Below, one piece after another: positions 23,888 through 35,800 of a stretch of 64,000 nt of DNA. The stretch covers positions 17,009,462-17,073,461 of the forward strand of contig NC_061818.1 of the NCBI RefSeq assembly GCF_021462225.1. The letters are read 5' to 3'. The notes beneath the pieces were generated by a model that had not been told where the DNA came from, did not search any database, and saw only the letters and a list, made by a program, of their open reading frames with translations. The stretch's first letter is position 1. Each line of letters starts with the position of its first letter. The position numbers were made by a program, and so were the translations under genes. This DNA is from Girardinichthys multiradiatus. Its lineage: Eukaryota > Chordata > Actinopteri > Cyprinodontiformes > Goodeidae.

Positions 23888-26800
23888 CTGTAAGAAAAAA
23901 CAAAAAACGGTAAGCTTTCCACACTGCACACCTGAAGAGCTAAACCTGTTTCGTATCTTGGTTCGTATGCTGGCATATTGAAAAATGCATGTTGTGCAGG
24001 TTGAAACATAAGAAAATAAAAAGAATTTTTGTGGAACAAGTCCTGTCACAACCTCGAAAAATGTGTTACAATTGTGGTTTGATTGGGGAAGGCTACTGGG
24101 ATCATAGTGTGGAATTCACAGCTTTCTGCTATGTGACAACGGGTTTAGTTACGATCCCAAGTTGTCAAATAATTATAACACCTAGCTAAATGGACTATGA
24201 AGTACAACTAGCCATCAACATGCTATGTAAATTATTCTTACTCAGTGCAGACAGTATCCTGTAGTGTGGAATTAATTAACATTATTATTAGGTCATTTTG
24301 GAGGTAGTATTTGAGGTGCAGGTTATTGATTCTGTAGCAGTGGTGTGCATGTGCAAAATACACAACATGTAAAACATGACATTTTTTCAGCATGCCAAAA
24401 AAAAAAAATCATTGGCCTTATACAGTATAAAATGAGCTGTGATGTAATGCTGGAGCTTCAGTATATTATTATGTTTCAGCTATTCTTCCTGTCCAACAGG
24501 GATTGTGGGTTCTAAATGTTCATGTGTGGTCAAAATAAAACATCATAGACTTTTACAAGATTGGGACTCTACCACTTTTTAAATAACACTTTTAGTCAAG
24601 CATGAGCCACCAATAAAGTGCCATTCAAAAAGTACTGCCAAAAAAAAGAAGACACAGAAGCTACAGAGTAAAACAATGTTGTTTCTTTCTAGGTATAGTT
24701 TTGAGTTTCTGAAATGAGGTTACATTAGTTATCTCTAGTCTGTCCATTCCCTACTATAAACTCTTGCACACTGTGGCCACTTTTACAGCACAATTCTGAA
24801 ATACAGTATAAAACTCAGCAATTCCAAGAAAGTAAGTTTTTTCAGGTAAAAACAGATGAGCAATGTCTAACTTTGGTAGAAAAACATGACAAAATCAACA
24901 TGTTTTCCCTCTTTGTGGGTACCTATGCAGGTGGTGTTCTGTGGGTCAGCATTTCTCTTCATCCAAGCTGAAGGTTTAACTTATTCCTGAGAGCCAATGT
25001 CAACTTTCTCCAGGGCCCTCATTAAATGTTCCAGTTACTTACTGCCAGTGTTCATACAGGCAAGTACTTGTGACTCTAATTCCTCCAAAGCCTCAGGAAA
25101 TATTTTCCTGAGGCTGAAACCTTGAATGTTTCATACCATCAAATATTTGTAAGGAACCATTCATGCTGCCATACTGTTGGACCATGAGCCAAACTGGCCT
25201 TTTAAATCCTGAAATGAGCAACTTTGTGGTTAAGACTGCCGATGTGGAATAGGGACCTGGCAGCTATGCGCAGATGTGGAAACCATGCAAGAGAATCGTC
25301 TCCCTTCCTAAAATGTTTGCTTTATATACCTGTGTGCTCTTGTTGTACTGCGCCACACTGTTCTCCTGGTCAATGAAGAAAGCGTGGAAGACGTCAAGGT
25401 GGTAGAGCGATGGTAGAGCTGTTAAGACCAGCTGGTCCTCTCCAACGTCAAGAACCAGAGAGCGAGATGATGACTGCACAAAAAACAAGTTCACCTACCT
25501 GAGACAAACTGAGAACTCTCTACAATAAATAAAGTAGGAACCCACGGCAACATATCCTGCTGCTATAGTCGATCACTAAAGAAAATATTATACCAAGAAA
25601 TTATATTAAAGAACATTTTTTTGCTGCCATAATCATTGTTTGGAAACAATTTAATTTAGTATACAAAGATCCTTTATTTGTCCCTCAGTAGGAATAATTA
25701 TTTGTCTCAACATCAAATGGAAAGGAGTTTATGCACCGCTCCCTTACAATCCCACCAGACCAATGAGGCTACGTTTTAGACTCTGAATGAGACATTGCAG
25801 CATCTTTCTGCTGAAGATTTATTGCTGCGTTAGGGATCGCTGTGACAGGAGCCAGTTTCAGTTCATAAAGCCCGACTGCAAGACGCCCAGTTCCTGCAGC
25901 AGCAAAACGAGCCCAAATCAGCACCTCTGCACCGCTACGCTGGAGAGTTGATATGCTGGGTTTGCTTTTCACCAAACGTGGGGCCTTGCATTACAGCCAA
26001 ATATATCTACTTTGGTCTCATTAGTCTAAATATTGTTCCACATGCAACTAGAGATGGGTAATGAATCCGGTACTTTTAAAGGTACCAAGTTTCGTCTGTA
26101 CTACCTATCACGTAAAATCAAATGGTCCTATGTTTCGGTACATAAACGCATCATTGTGACATAGAGAGTGGAAGAGTCGGCAATTTTCCATGCCGGACAT
26201 GAACACAGCATTGCACACACAAGAAAGTAATGATCTCAGTAGCCGCTGGTACAGTCAACAAAGCATGGCTTATAGAAAGTGCTAGAAAGTATGGCTCCAC
26301 TTTTCAAAATGCGATGCAGATTACGCTCGCTACAATATTTGTGACGCGAAGTGCAAGGCCAGCGGTGGGAATACTTTTACTCTGAGGAAGGACCTGGTTA
26401 AGCACACAAGATTTTTCTCAATATTCATCAGCCTTAGATCTATGGCTACAACTGCTGCATTCAGCACCATTAGCATGTCTGCATCCGTTAGCGACTCGTC
26501 TGCAGCCAGCAACATGGGAGAAGAAATGTTTGAAACTGAGACGTTACAAACAAACAGCTGGATGTTGTTTTGATATAGTCATAAAATTTTATATATTGAG
26601 ATATGAATACATTAAATAAATAATAAAATGTTGAGATTTTATTAATATTAAACGAATGTAACTATTATTACCACATAATACTGGGTGCCAGTACCTTATC
26701 GGTTCAAATGTGAAACGTATCCATCCCTACATGCAACTTTTCAAACCTGAACCTCAAGAAAACTGTTCCAAAGAAGCCAAACTTGTTTTTTCTTTTGTAA

Positions 26801-29800
26801 ATCTCCTGTCGACAAGTTCAAAATTAAACGTGCTGCCAGAAGCCTGGAATGTGTGAACTTTTCATTGTATGCCCTAAGGAGGAACAGTGGCAACTGTGTC
26901 TATTTTCCTCTTGTAAAAAACCTCTCTCGCTATGGAATGATGAACTCCTATGACCTTTGGAACTGGCTTGTGCAAGATCACTACATCACAGCAGGGCCAT
27001 TGACTGTAATTCCTAATTTTAGCCACAAGAACCAAAGGCATCCCTCTTACCACTCCAGGGAGCTTTATCTCTGCAATGAGGTACTCTGGGTGTCCAGTAG
27101 GAGGCTCCAAAAACAGTGAGAATTCTGGTCTGAGCACAGAGAAAATCCAGACATTTATGTAACAAATGTGTTGTTTTATCTTAGAATAAAAGGGAGAGAA
27201 TAAGAGCTGTCTCACCTTTTAGCACATGCTGTGGAGATTTCCCTGAGGAACATATGGGCAGGGTGAGAGATAAAACACCAGAAACTCAATTTACAAAACT
27301 CCTGCTAATTTAAACATTCATCACACATTCATAATTTAGAATATTAGAAACTTGTACAACTCTTTTTGAGTGTACAACTAAGGCATTCATTATTTATCAA
27401 ATATTAAAACTCCTAAAGTTAACCCCTGCCAAGAGTAAATAATATCTGCAACTAAAGTATCAAAGATCCTACAACAGGGTCTGTATGCACAGTGCCTAAC
27501 AAAACTCATATCCTCTTTATTCATATGCTTTTCACCGTCTGTCAAATTAGAGCCACGTGTTTTACGAAGACTGTGCATAACAACAAATTGTATTTGTGAA
27601 ATGGAAGGTTATTATGTTACATAAAAATCTGAAAAGTATGGCGTGCATAAGTATCGAGTCTCCATTTACTTTTATACTCCTGAACACAATCCAGTAGGCC
27701 TGTCACGATGACAAATTATTGCTGGATAATAAATTATCCCAGAATTTATTGTGATAAACAATAATATTGTTGTTTGGAGATAATTTTCAACTAATATGAT
27801 GATAATGGCATAATAATGCAAGTAGCTACACCCTCTTAAAGAGCAATACGTTTTAATTTCGAAAGTACATTTAACACTGGAAGACAACCATAAACAAATA
27901 AAATAGATTATGAAGTTTCTGTAAATAAAACTGCCCCTCAAAAAATATGAATCATTAGGTTTAAACAAGGAAAATAGGCCAAACTGCCAGTTTAAGAAAG
28001 CACAAGAAAAGCACTTCATTTGAATAAGAGCAAATGCCTCAACAGACCATATGTGTATCTACAACTACTTTAGTCTGGGGGATTAAACACTACAGTCATT
28101 GAGAAATGTTGGGAAGACAGAGATGGCCTGTTTTGAATCCAGATATAGTGACCTACTTAGGCTGCAGTTCTTGGATCACCGGCCTGCTCTTCGTCCGGAT
28201 GTTCTGCTCACTAACAGAGCCCAGGAATTTCCTGTTTTTGAGAACTTTCCAGTCTGCACACAAATAAAATCTACAGAAGTCTCTCAGCATTGTTTAGCAT
28301 TGTTAAGAAAACAACAAAATGAGCGGATACTCACCTCTATTTAGTTCCAGACTGTATTTATTCTCCAGTCCCTCCAAAGACACCAGTATAACAAAATGCT
28401 GGAATAAAGGATCCTTCTGCAAGACACCATCACACACACATTTATTTCCTCTGTATATAGCAAAGTTACAACAGATGATTACAAATAAAATGGTTATAAG
28501 CTTTTCAGATGGTTTAACAGACCAAAAGTATAATGTGTTAAATATGCAATCTGACAAGTCACCTGACACCTCTGGAAGAAGTCCTGGTTGATGATAACAT
28601 CATAGACTGTGCATCCCTGAGAGTCTGAAAGACACCAGCAACATTATGGTGTGGTAAAAAAAAAAAACAGTGGACAGCTGCTCAGGTTTAGTCTCGGTAG
28701 GTCTGAAGACATAAAAAGAATTGAAGTGCTTTTCCTTTCAGTAAGTTAAAGCCTAAAACAGATGTTCTGGCAGCTTATAGCAAGGATTTCAGCCTGTGAC
28801 CCCAAAATAACAGTACCAGAGACTGGCAATGCCCTATTGGCGACCTGGCAGCCCCCTAAAAATAAATATAATTATTTCATTCTATACAGGTCCTTCTCAA
28901 AATATTAGCATATTGTGATAAAGTTCATTATTTTCCATAATGTCATGATGAAAATTTAACATTCATATATTTTAGATTCATTGCACACTAACTGAAATAT
29001 TTCAGGTCTTTTATTGTCTTAATACGGATGATTTTGGCATACAGCTCATGAAAACCCAAAATTCCTATCTCACAAAATTAGCATATCATTAAAAGGGTCT
29101 CTAAACGAGCTATGAACCTAATCATCTGAATCAACGAGTTAACTCTAAACACCTGCAAAAGATTCCTGAGGCCTTTAAAACTCCCAGCCTGGTTCATCAC
29201 TCAAAACCCCAATCATGAGTAAGACTGCCGACCTGACTGCTGTCCAGAAGGCCACTATTGACACCCTCAAGCAAGAGGGTAAGACACAGAAAGAAATTTC
29301 TGAACGAATAGGCTGTTCCCAGAGTGCTGTATCAAGGCACCTCAGTGGGAAGTCTGTGGGAAGGAAAAAGTGTGGCAGAAAATGCTCCACAACGAGAAGA
29401 GGTGACCGGACCCTGAGGAAGATTGTGGAGAAGGGCCGATTCCAGACCTTGGGGGACCTGCGGAAGCAGTGGACTGAGTCTGGAGTAGAAACATCCAGAG
29501 CCACCGTGCACAGGCGTGTGCAGGAAATGGGCTACAGGTGCCGCATTCCCCAGGTCAAGCCACTTTTGAACCAGAAACAGCGGCAGAAGCGCCTGACCTG
29601 GGCTACAGAGAAGCAGCACTGGACTGTTGCTCAGTGGTCCAAAGTACTTTTTTCGGATGAAAGCAAATTCTGCATGTCATTCGGAAATCAAGGTGCCAGA
29701 GTCTGGAGGAAGACTGGGGAGAAGGAAATGCGGAAATGCCAGAAGTCCAGTGTCAAGTACCCACAGTCAGTGATGGTCTGGGGTGCCGTGTCAGCTGCTG

Positions 29801-32800
29801 GTGTTGGTCCACTGTGTTTTATCAAGGGCAGGGTCAATGCAGCTAGCTATCAGGAGATTTTGGAGCACTTCATGCTTCCATCTGCTGAAAAGCTTTATGG
29901 AGATGAAGATTTCATTTTTCAGCACGACCTGGCACCTGCTCACAGTGCCAGAACCACTGGTAAATGGTTTACTGACCATGGTATCACTGTGCTCAATTGG
30001 CCTGCCAACTCTCCTGACCTGAACCCCATAGAGAATCTGTGGGATATTGTGAAGAGAACGTTGAGAGACTCAAGACCCAACACTCTGGATGAGCTAAAGG
30101 CCGCTATCGAAGCATCCTGGGCCTCCATAAGACCTCAGCAGTGCCACAGGCTGATTGCCTCCATGCCACGCCGCATTGAAGCAGTCATTTCTGCAAAAGG
30201 ATTCCCGACCAAGTATTGAGTGCATAACTGTACATGATTATTTGAAGGTTGACGTTTTTTGTATTAAAAACACTTTTCCTTTATTGGTCGGATGAAATAT
30301 GCTAATTTTGTGAGATAGGAATTTTGGGTTTTCATGAGCTGTATGCCAAAATCATCCGTATTAAGACAATAAAAGACCTGAAATATTTCAGTTAGTGTGC
30401 AATGAATCTAAAATATATGAATGTTAAATTTTCATCATGACATTATGGAAAATCAGAATCAGAATCAGAATCAGAAAAGCTTTATTGCCAAGTACGTTTT
30501 TGGACATACAAGGAATTTGTTTTGGCGTAGTCGGTGCAATACAGTACAAATTAAACAGTATAAACATATCTACAATATAATATAAATATATGTGCACTGT
30601 TTTAAGTGAGTGAGAGTAAATGTAGAGCAGTATAAGATGCAAGAGCAATACAACAGTGCAGGTGATCATTGTGCAAGTAAAGCAGGAGTCCATGCTGAGC
30701 GTTAATGTAACACATAGAGTTACAGGTTACAAGTGTCCTGTCAGCAAAAAAAGGGGGGTGTGGGGGAAAGGGAGAGTGTCAGGGTGGTTTCCGGGCTTTA
30801 TTAACCAGGCTGGTGGCAGATGGGAAAAAACTGTTCCTGTGGCGTGAGGTTTTGGTCCGGATGGACCGCAGCCTCCTGCCAGAGGGGAGAGTCTCAAAGA
30901 GTCTGTGACCGGGGTGGGAGGGATCAGCCAGAATCTTCCCTGCCCGCTTCAGGGCCCTGGAGGTGTACAGTTCCTGGAGCGACAGTAGACTGCAGCCAAT
31001 CACCTTCTCAGCAGAACGAATGACACGCTGCAGCCTGCCCTTATCCAAGGATAAGGGCAGGCTGCAGGCTGAACTTTATCACAATATGCTAATATTTTGA
31101 GAAGGACCTGTACTTATTTAATAAATAAAAAATACAGAATTTAATAATTAAATTGTATATTTGATTGTTTAATAAAGTATTGACTAAATACATTGTACAT
31201 TTATTTATTTTATAAAGAAACTGGCTCACATGAGGACCCGGGGCGGTCCTCATGTGAGCCAGTTTCTTTGTAGCGCTTGATGGTTTTTGCGACTGCACTT
31301 GGGGACACTTTTAAAGTGTCGGACTGACTGACCTTCATTTCTTAAAGTAATGATGGCCACTCGTTTTTCTTTACTTAGCTGCTTTTTTCTTGCCATAATA
31401 CAAATACTAACAGTCTATTCAGTAGGACTATCAGCTGTGTACTGTATTCATCTCCTGCACAACACAACTGATGGTCCCAACCCCATTTATAAGGCTTGAA
31501 ATCCCACTTATTAAACCTGACAGGGCACACATGTGAAGTGAAAACCATTTCAGGTGACTACCTCTTGAAGCTCATCAACAGAATGCCAAGAGTGTGCGGA
31601 GCAGTAATCAAAGTAAAAGGTGGCTACTTTGAAGAACCTAGAATATAAGACATATTTTCAGTTGTTTCACACTTTTTTGTTCAGTTACATACTGTTGTCA
31701 ACCTCGGTGTGCGGCTCCCCCAGGCTCATTGGAACCCTGTAGCCGCTGGGATCCTCTGACTGGAGCAGCTGCACAAGTTCCTCCCTGGTGAGCTCAGGCG
31801 GGGGCGGGACAGAGTTTGACTGGCAGATGTTAATAAAAACCTTCTCATTGCCTGTCTCTGAGGACGTTTTCACACAGATGCCTGGGTAGAGCAAGATAGT
31901 AAAGAGAAGAGATTTGCAAAATGAGTAAAAAAAAAAACCCCAAAAACCCTAAGAGGGATTCCAGCCTAGGATTAATGAAAATAACTCTTCTAGATGTTTG
32001 TACTGTTTCAGAAAAAGACAGAACTAACTACTTCAGTGAAAAGGTTTCAAGGCATTATCCCTCCAGTTTATGCCCGTCATTACTTATTAAACATAATCTA
32101 ATCCACCAAATAACATGAGGCTTGTAGAACCGTCCTTATCAGCAGAATGTATGCAATCTCCTTCTATTGTTTATCAGTTTCTAAGAACATTGTTAAGAGA
32201 ATTTGGAAGATTTAACTTTTTTTTCAAAGCATTCATTAGTTCAAGATGTGGACTTTAGCTGGAGAAGTCAGGCACACACATCCTTCTCTACTCTAGATTT
32301 GCTTCTATGTTTCTGTCCTGTTGGATGTAAATGATGAACAGAAGTCTGTAAATGAAACATTAGTAGAATTACAACTATTATTTGCTTTATTTTAGCATCA
32401 TTTCCTCTGCTTTTTTCACCCATCAAGCATGCTGTTGTAGTACTTTAGTTTATCAATTCCAGTGTTACCCCGACCAGTATCCCCCCCACCAGACCAGTAA
32501 ACTCTCTGTTTGTGTTCATGTTACCAATTCACCACGGCTGGTGGGAAATAGGTTGTTCCTGACTTGTAACAGAGGAATGCGACTATTTAAGGCTTGGTGT
32601 AAAGCTACGCCGTGCAGAAGCACACACGTGGAGCAGGAAGAGGGAGAACATGGAGAAACAGCTTTGTCCCACCTTGTAGTTTTATTGCAACGGAAACTTT
32701 TATGGCCCAAAAATCTAATTTATCTGCTTTATACTTCAAATGAAGAACGTCGGCAGCTTTGGAAACTCCCTCCACATCCTGGTGATTTAAAGCATCTGGT

Positions 32801-35800
32801 TGATCTTACCATCTTAACTCCTTTGTACACAGTACATACAGATTTAGCTTTCCACACACTTTTTTACAATTCAAATAAAGCAAGTGATTAGCTAACATGC
32901 TCTTTTGAGACATGTTAAGGAAAATACTTTTTACTTTTATTTTGTGGCACTAGTGGCCTTTATTTTAAAAGTGAATTGACAGGAAATTAAGTGGAGAGAG
33001 GGGGAAGACATGCTTTAAAAGTGAAGGTGCAGGTCTAGACCCTGCTCCACCCCCATGTCACCGTGGCACATATGAACCACATACTTTAAGCGTTGTCAGA
33101 TGGGGTAAATTAAAAAAAAAATTTCGCAACTACACCATATGTTTGGTAAGGCTCACCTGGTTGAGGCCGGATAACTTTGGAGTCTTGAGTTTCAGTCTGC
33201 AGCTTTCCCATTGTCTGTACAAATGACAGTTAGGGTGAGATTAGAGCAAAGGGCAAACCTTTGGAAAAGTATGACCAAAAAGATTATCTGTATGTTTGAA
33301 CAACTCTTTAATTACCGGTATTTGCTTTTACATTCAATAGGAAGAGCTAAAATACATTTTCTCTGAGCCTTTAACTTGTAAACTTCAGTTACTCCATAAT
33401 TGCCTGTGAAGTCGACAAATGCATTAGGAATAAAACATTTTTCATCACCAGGTTGAAACAGGATGGACTTCAAAAAGTTGCTATGCTGAGACTACAGAGG
33501 ATTATCTCAAAGCTCTATGTAACTCTGACATAACCCACTCTTACAGAACAGGTGCTTAGCATAAAAGCATTAGCACCCAAATAGGAACCCATAAATTTCC
33601 ACTATATTAAAAGTATTTCAAATACTTTTTTTATTTGGTTGCAGAAAGCAAATACTTTAAATACAAACCTGAAATTATATAGTTCATTAAGCCTATTTTA
33701 CAATGCAGCAAGTAATTCTGTTCAGAAAATGAAAATAATAGTGAGATTCTTTGCAGAATGATATATTTCATGTGTTTATTTTGGTCATTTTAATGATTAT
33801 AGCTTACAGCTAATGTACACCTAAAAATCTACTTTTTTGAAAATTAGTGTTAAGTTGCATGTAACCAACTGCGCATGTGTGTATGGGAAAAAGGGGCAGG
33901 TGGAAAAGGAAGAGGGGAACCTTCGTGTGGAGGGCTGGAAGGGGGTTGTTCTTGTTAATGGCGACAAATAAAAACTAAAAATTATTTTCTTACATAGAAA
34001 TCATCTGTTAGGGCCAACACAATAATGGAGAAGACTGCTAACTTGATAGTTGACCAGTAGACAGTCAATGCTATCCTCCATAAGGAGGAGGATCCACAAA
34101 CCTTATTGGTAAAGTAGCTGCTCTATCCAAATGTATTCATGGAAAGTTGGGTTGAAGGACATGTGGTAGAGCAAGGGCACAAGCAACTGGGATAGCATCA
34201 TTAAGGACTATGAAACAAAGTCAGATTAAGATGTTAAGGATTGCATTCCTTGTGCCAACCCACTTGTAAACCAGACGCATCATCAGAAGTGTCTTACCTG
34301 GGCTGATGAAAGAAAGGACATAACTGTGTGTAATGGGAGCTGAACACTGATTCCGATTTTTATTTGTAAAACAATCATAACCATGTACAGCTACATCTCA
34401 AAAACTGGAATAATGTGAAAATGTCAATATTTCGTGTCACTAATCTTAAAAAAAATTAAACGCATATAGTTTCATTACATGTAGAACAAAATATTTCAAG
34501 CTTTTATTTCTTGTAACTTTAATGATTATGGCTTACAGATAATGAAAACCTAATATCAGTGTTACAGAAAATTATATTATTAAATAATATCAATCAAACA
34601 CATGTATTTAACAGAAATGTCAGGCTTCTGAAAATTATGTTTATTTATATGTACTCAATACCTGATTGGACCTCTTTCTCTGAATCAGAATTAGCTTTAT
34701 TGCCAAGTTTATACAGATAAACAAGGAATTTGACTCCGGTACATTTTTGCATGGATTACTGGATTAATGTGCCGTGACATGGAGGTGATCAGCCTGTGGT
34801 TCTGCTGATGTATTCAGGAAGCCCAGATTGCTTTGGTAGTGACCTTCGGGTCATCTGCATCGTTGGGTCTGGTGTCCCTCATCTTCCTATTGACAGAACT
34901 TGACAAAGATTCTCCATAGGGTTCAGGTCAGGTGACTTTATCAAGCACAGTAACACCATGGTCACTGAACCAGCTTTTGGTACATTTGGTATAGTGGGCC
35001 AGTACCAAGTTCTGCTGGAAAATGAAATCAGTATGTACATTGGTGTACCTTTTCCAACCACACTTTCCTTCCCCTCAATTTTCTATGAATACAGGTCCTT
35101 CTCAAAATATTAGCATATTGTGATAAAGTTCAGTATTTTCCATAATGTCATGATGAAAATTTAACATTCATATATTTTAGATTCATTGCACACTAACTGA
35201 AATATTTCAGGTCTTTTATTGTCTTAATACGGATGATTTTGGCATACAGCTCATGAAAACCCAAAATTCCTATCTCACAAAATTAGCATATCATTAAAAG
35301 GGTCTCTAAACGAGCTATGAACCTAATCATCTGAATCAACGAGTTAACTCTAAACACCTGCAAAAGATTCCTGGGGCCTTTAAAACTCCCAGCCTGGTTC
35401 ATCACTCAAAACCCCAATCATGGGTAAGACTGCCGACCTGACTGCTGTCCAGACGGCCACTATTGACACCCTCAAGCAAGAGGGTAAGACACAGAAAGAC
35501 ATTTCTGAACGAATAGGCTGTTCCCAGAGTGCTGTATCAAGGCACCTCAGTGGGAAGTCTGTGGGAAGGAAAAAGTGTGGCAGAAAACGCTGCACAACGA
35601 GAAGAGGTGACCGGACCCTGAGGAAGATTGTGGAGAAGGGCCGATTCCAGACCTTGGGGGACCTGCGGAAGCAGTGGACTGAGTCTGGAGTAGAAACATC
35701 CAGAGCCACCGTGCACAGGCGTGTGCAGGAAATGGGCTACAGGTGCCGCATTCCCCAGGTCAAGCCACTTTTGAACCAGAAACAGCGGCAGAAGCGCCTG

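Larger units (their letters stand above)
28887..31110 (+). mobile_element. Tc1-like transposon, CAGGTCC family, copy 2 (intact transposase, interrupted right end)
   Basis: Begins CAGGTCC after TA at 28885-28886 and ends GGACCTG before TA at 31111-31112. The left terminal repeat runs to about 29086 (200 bp). The right repeat is split by a LINE insertion at 30454-31070, so the outer 40 bases lie 617 bp from the inner part. Without that insertion it would be about 1.6 kb like the others. It sits in the pih1d1 intron between exons 28563-28624 and 31693-31881, opposite to the gene. Confidence 0.93.

Noticed and set aside
29175..29504. 109-codon antisense ORF found opposite the transposase start in most Tc1 copies
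   Set aside because: It recurs because the sense coding sequence recurs. It has no motif or start context and is a shadow of the transposase gene.
29783..30022. 79-codon and 62-codon ORFs repeated within each Tc1 copy
   Set aside because: They overlap the catalytic region in other frames and follow its codon pattern.
32382..32891. 169-codon plus-strand ORF in a pih1d1 intron
   Set aside because: No recognisable domain; composition is like the surrounding intron.
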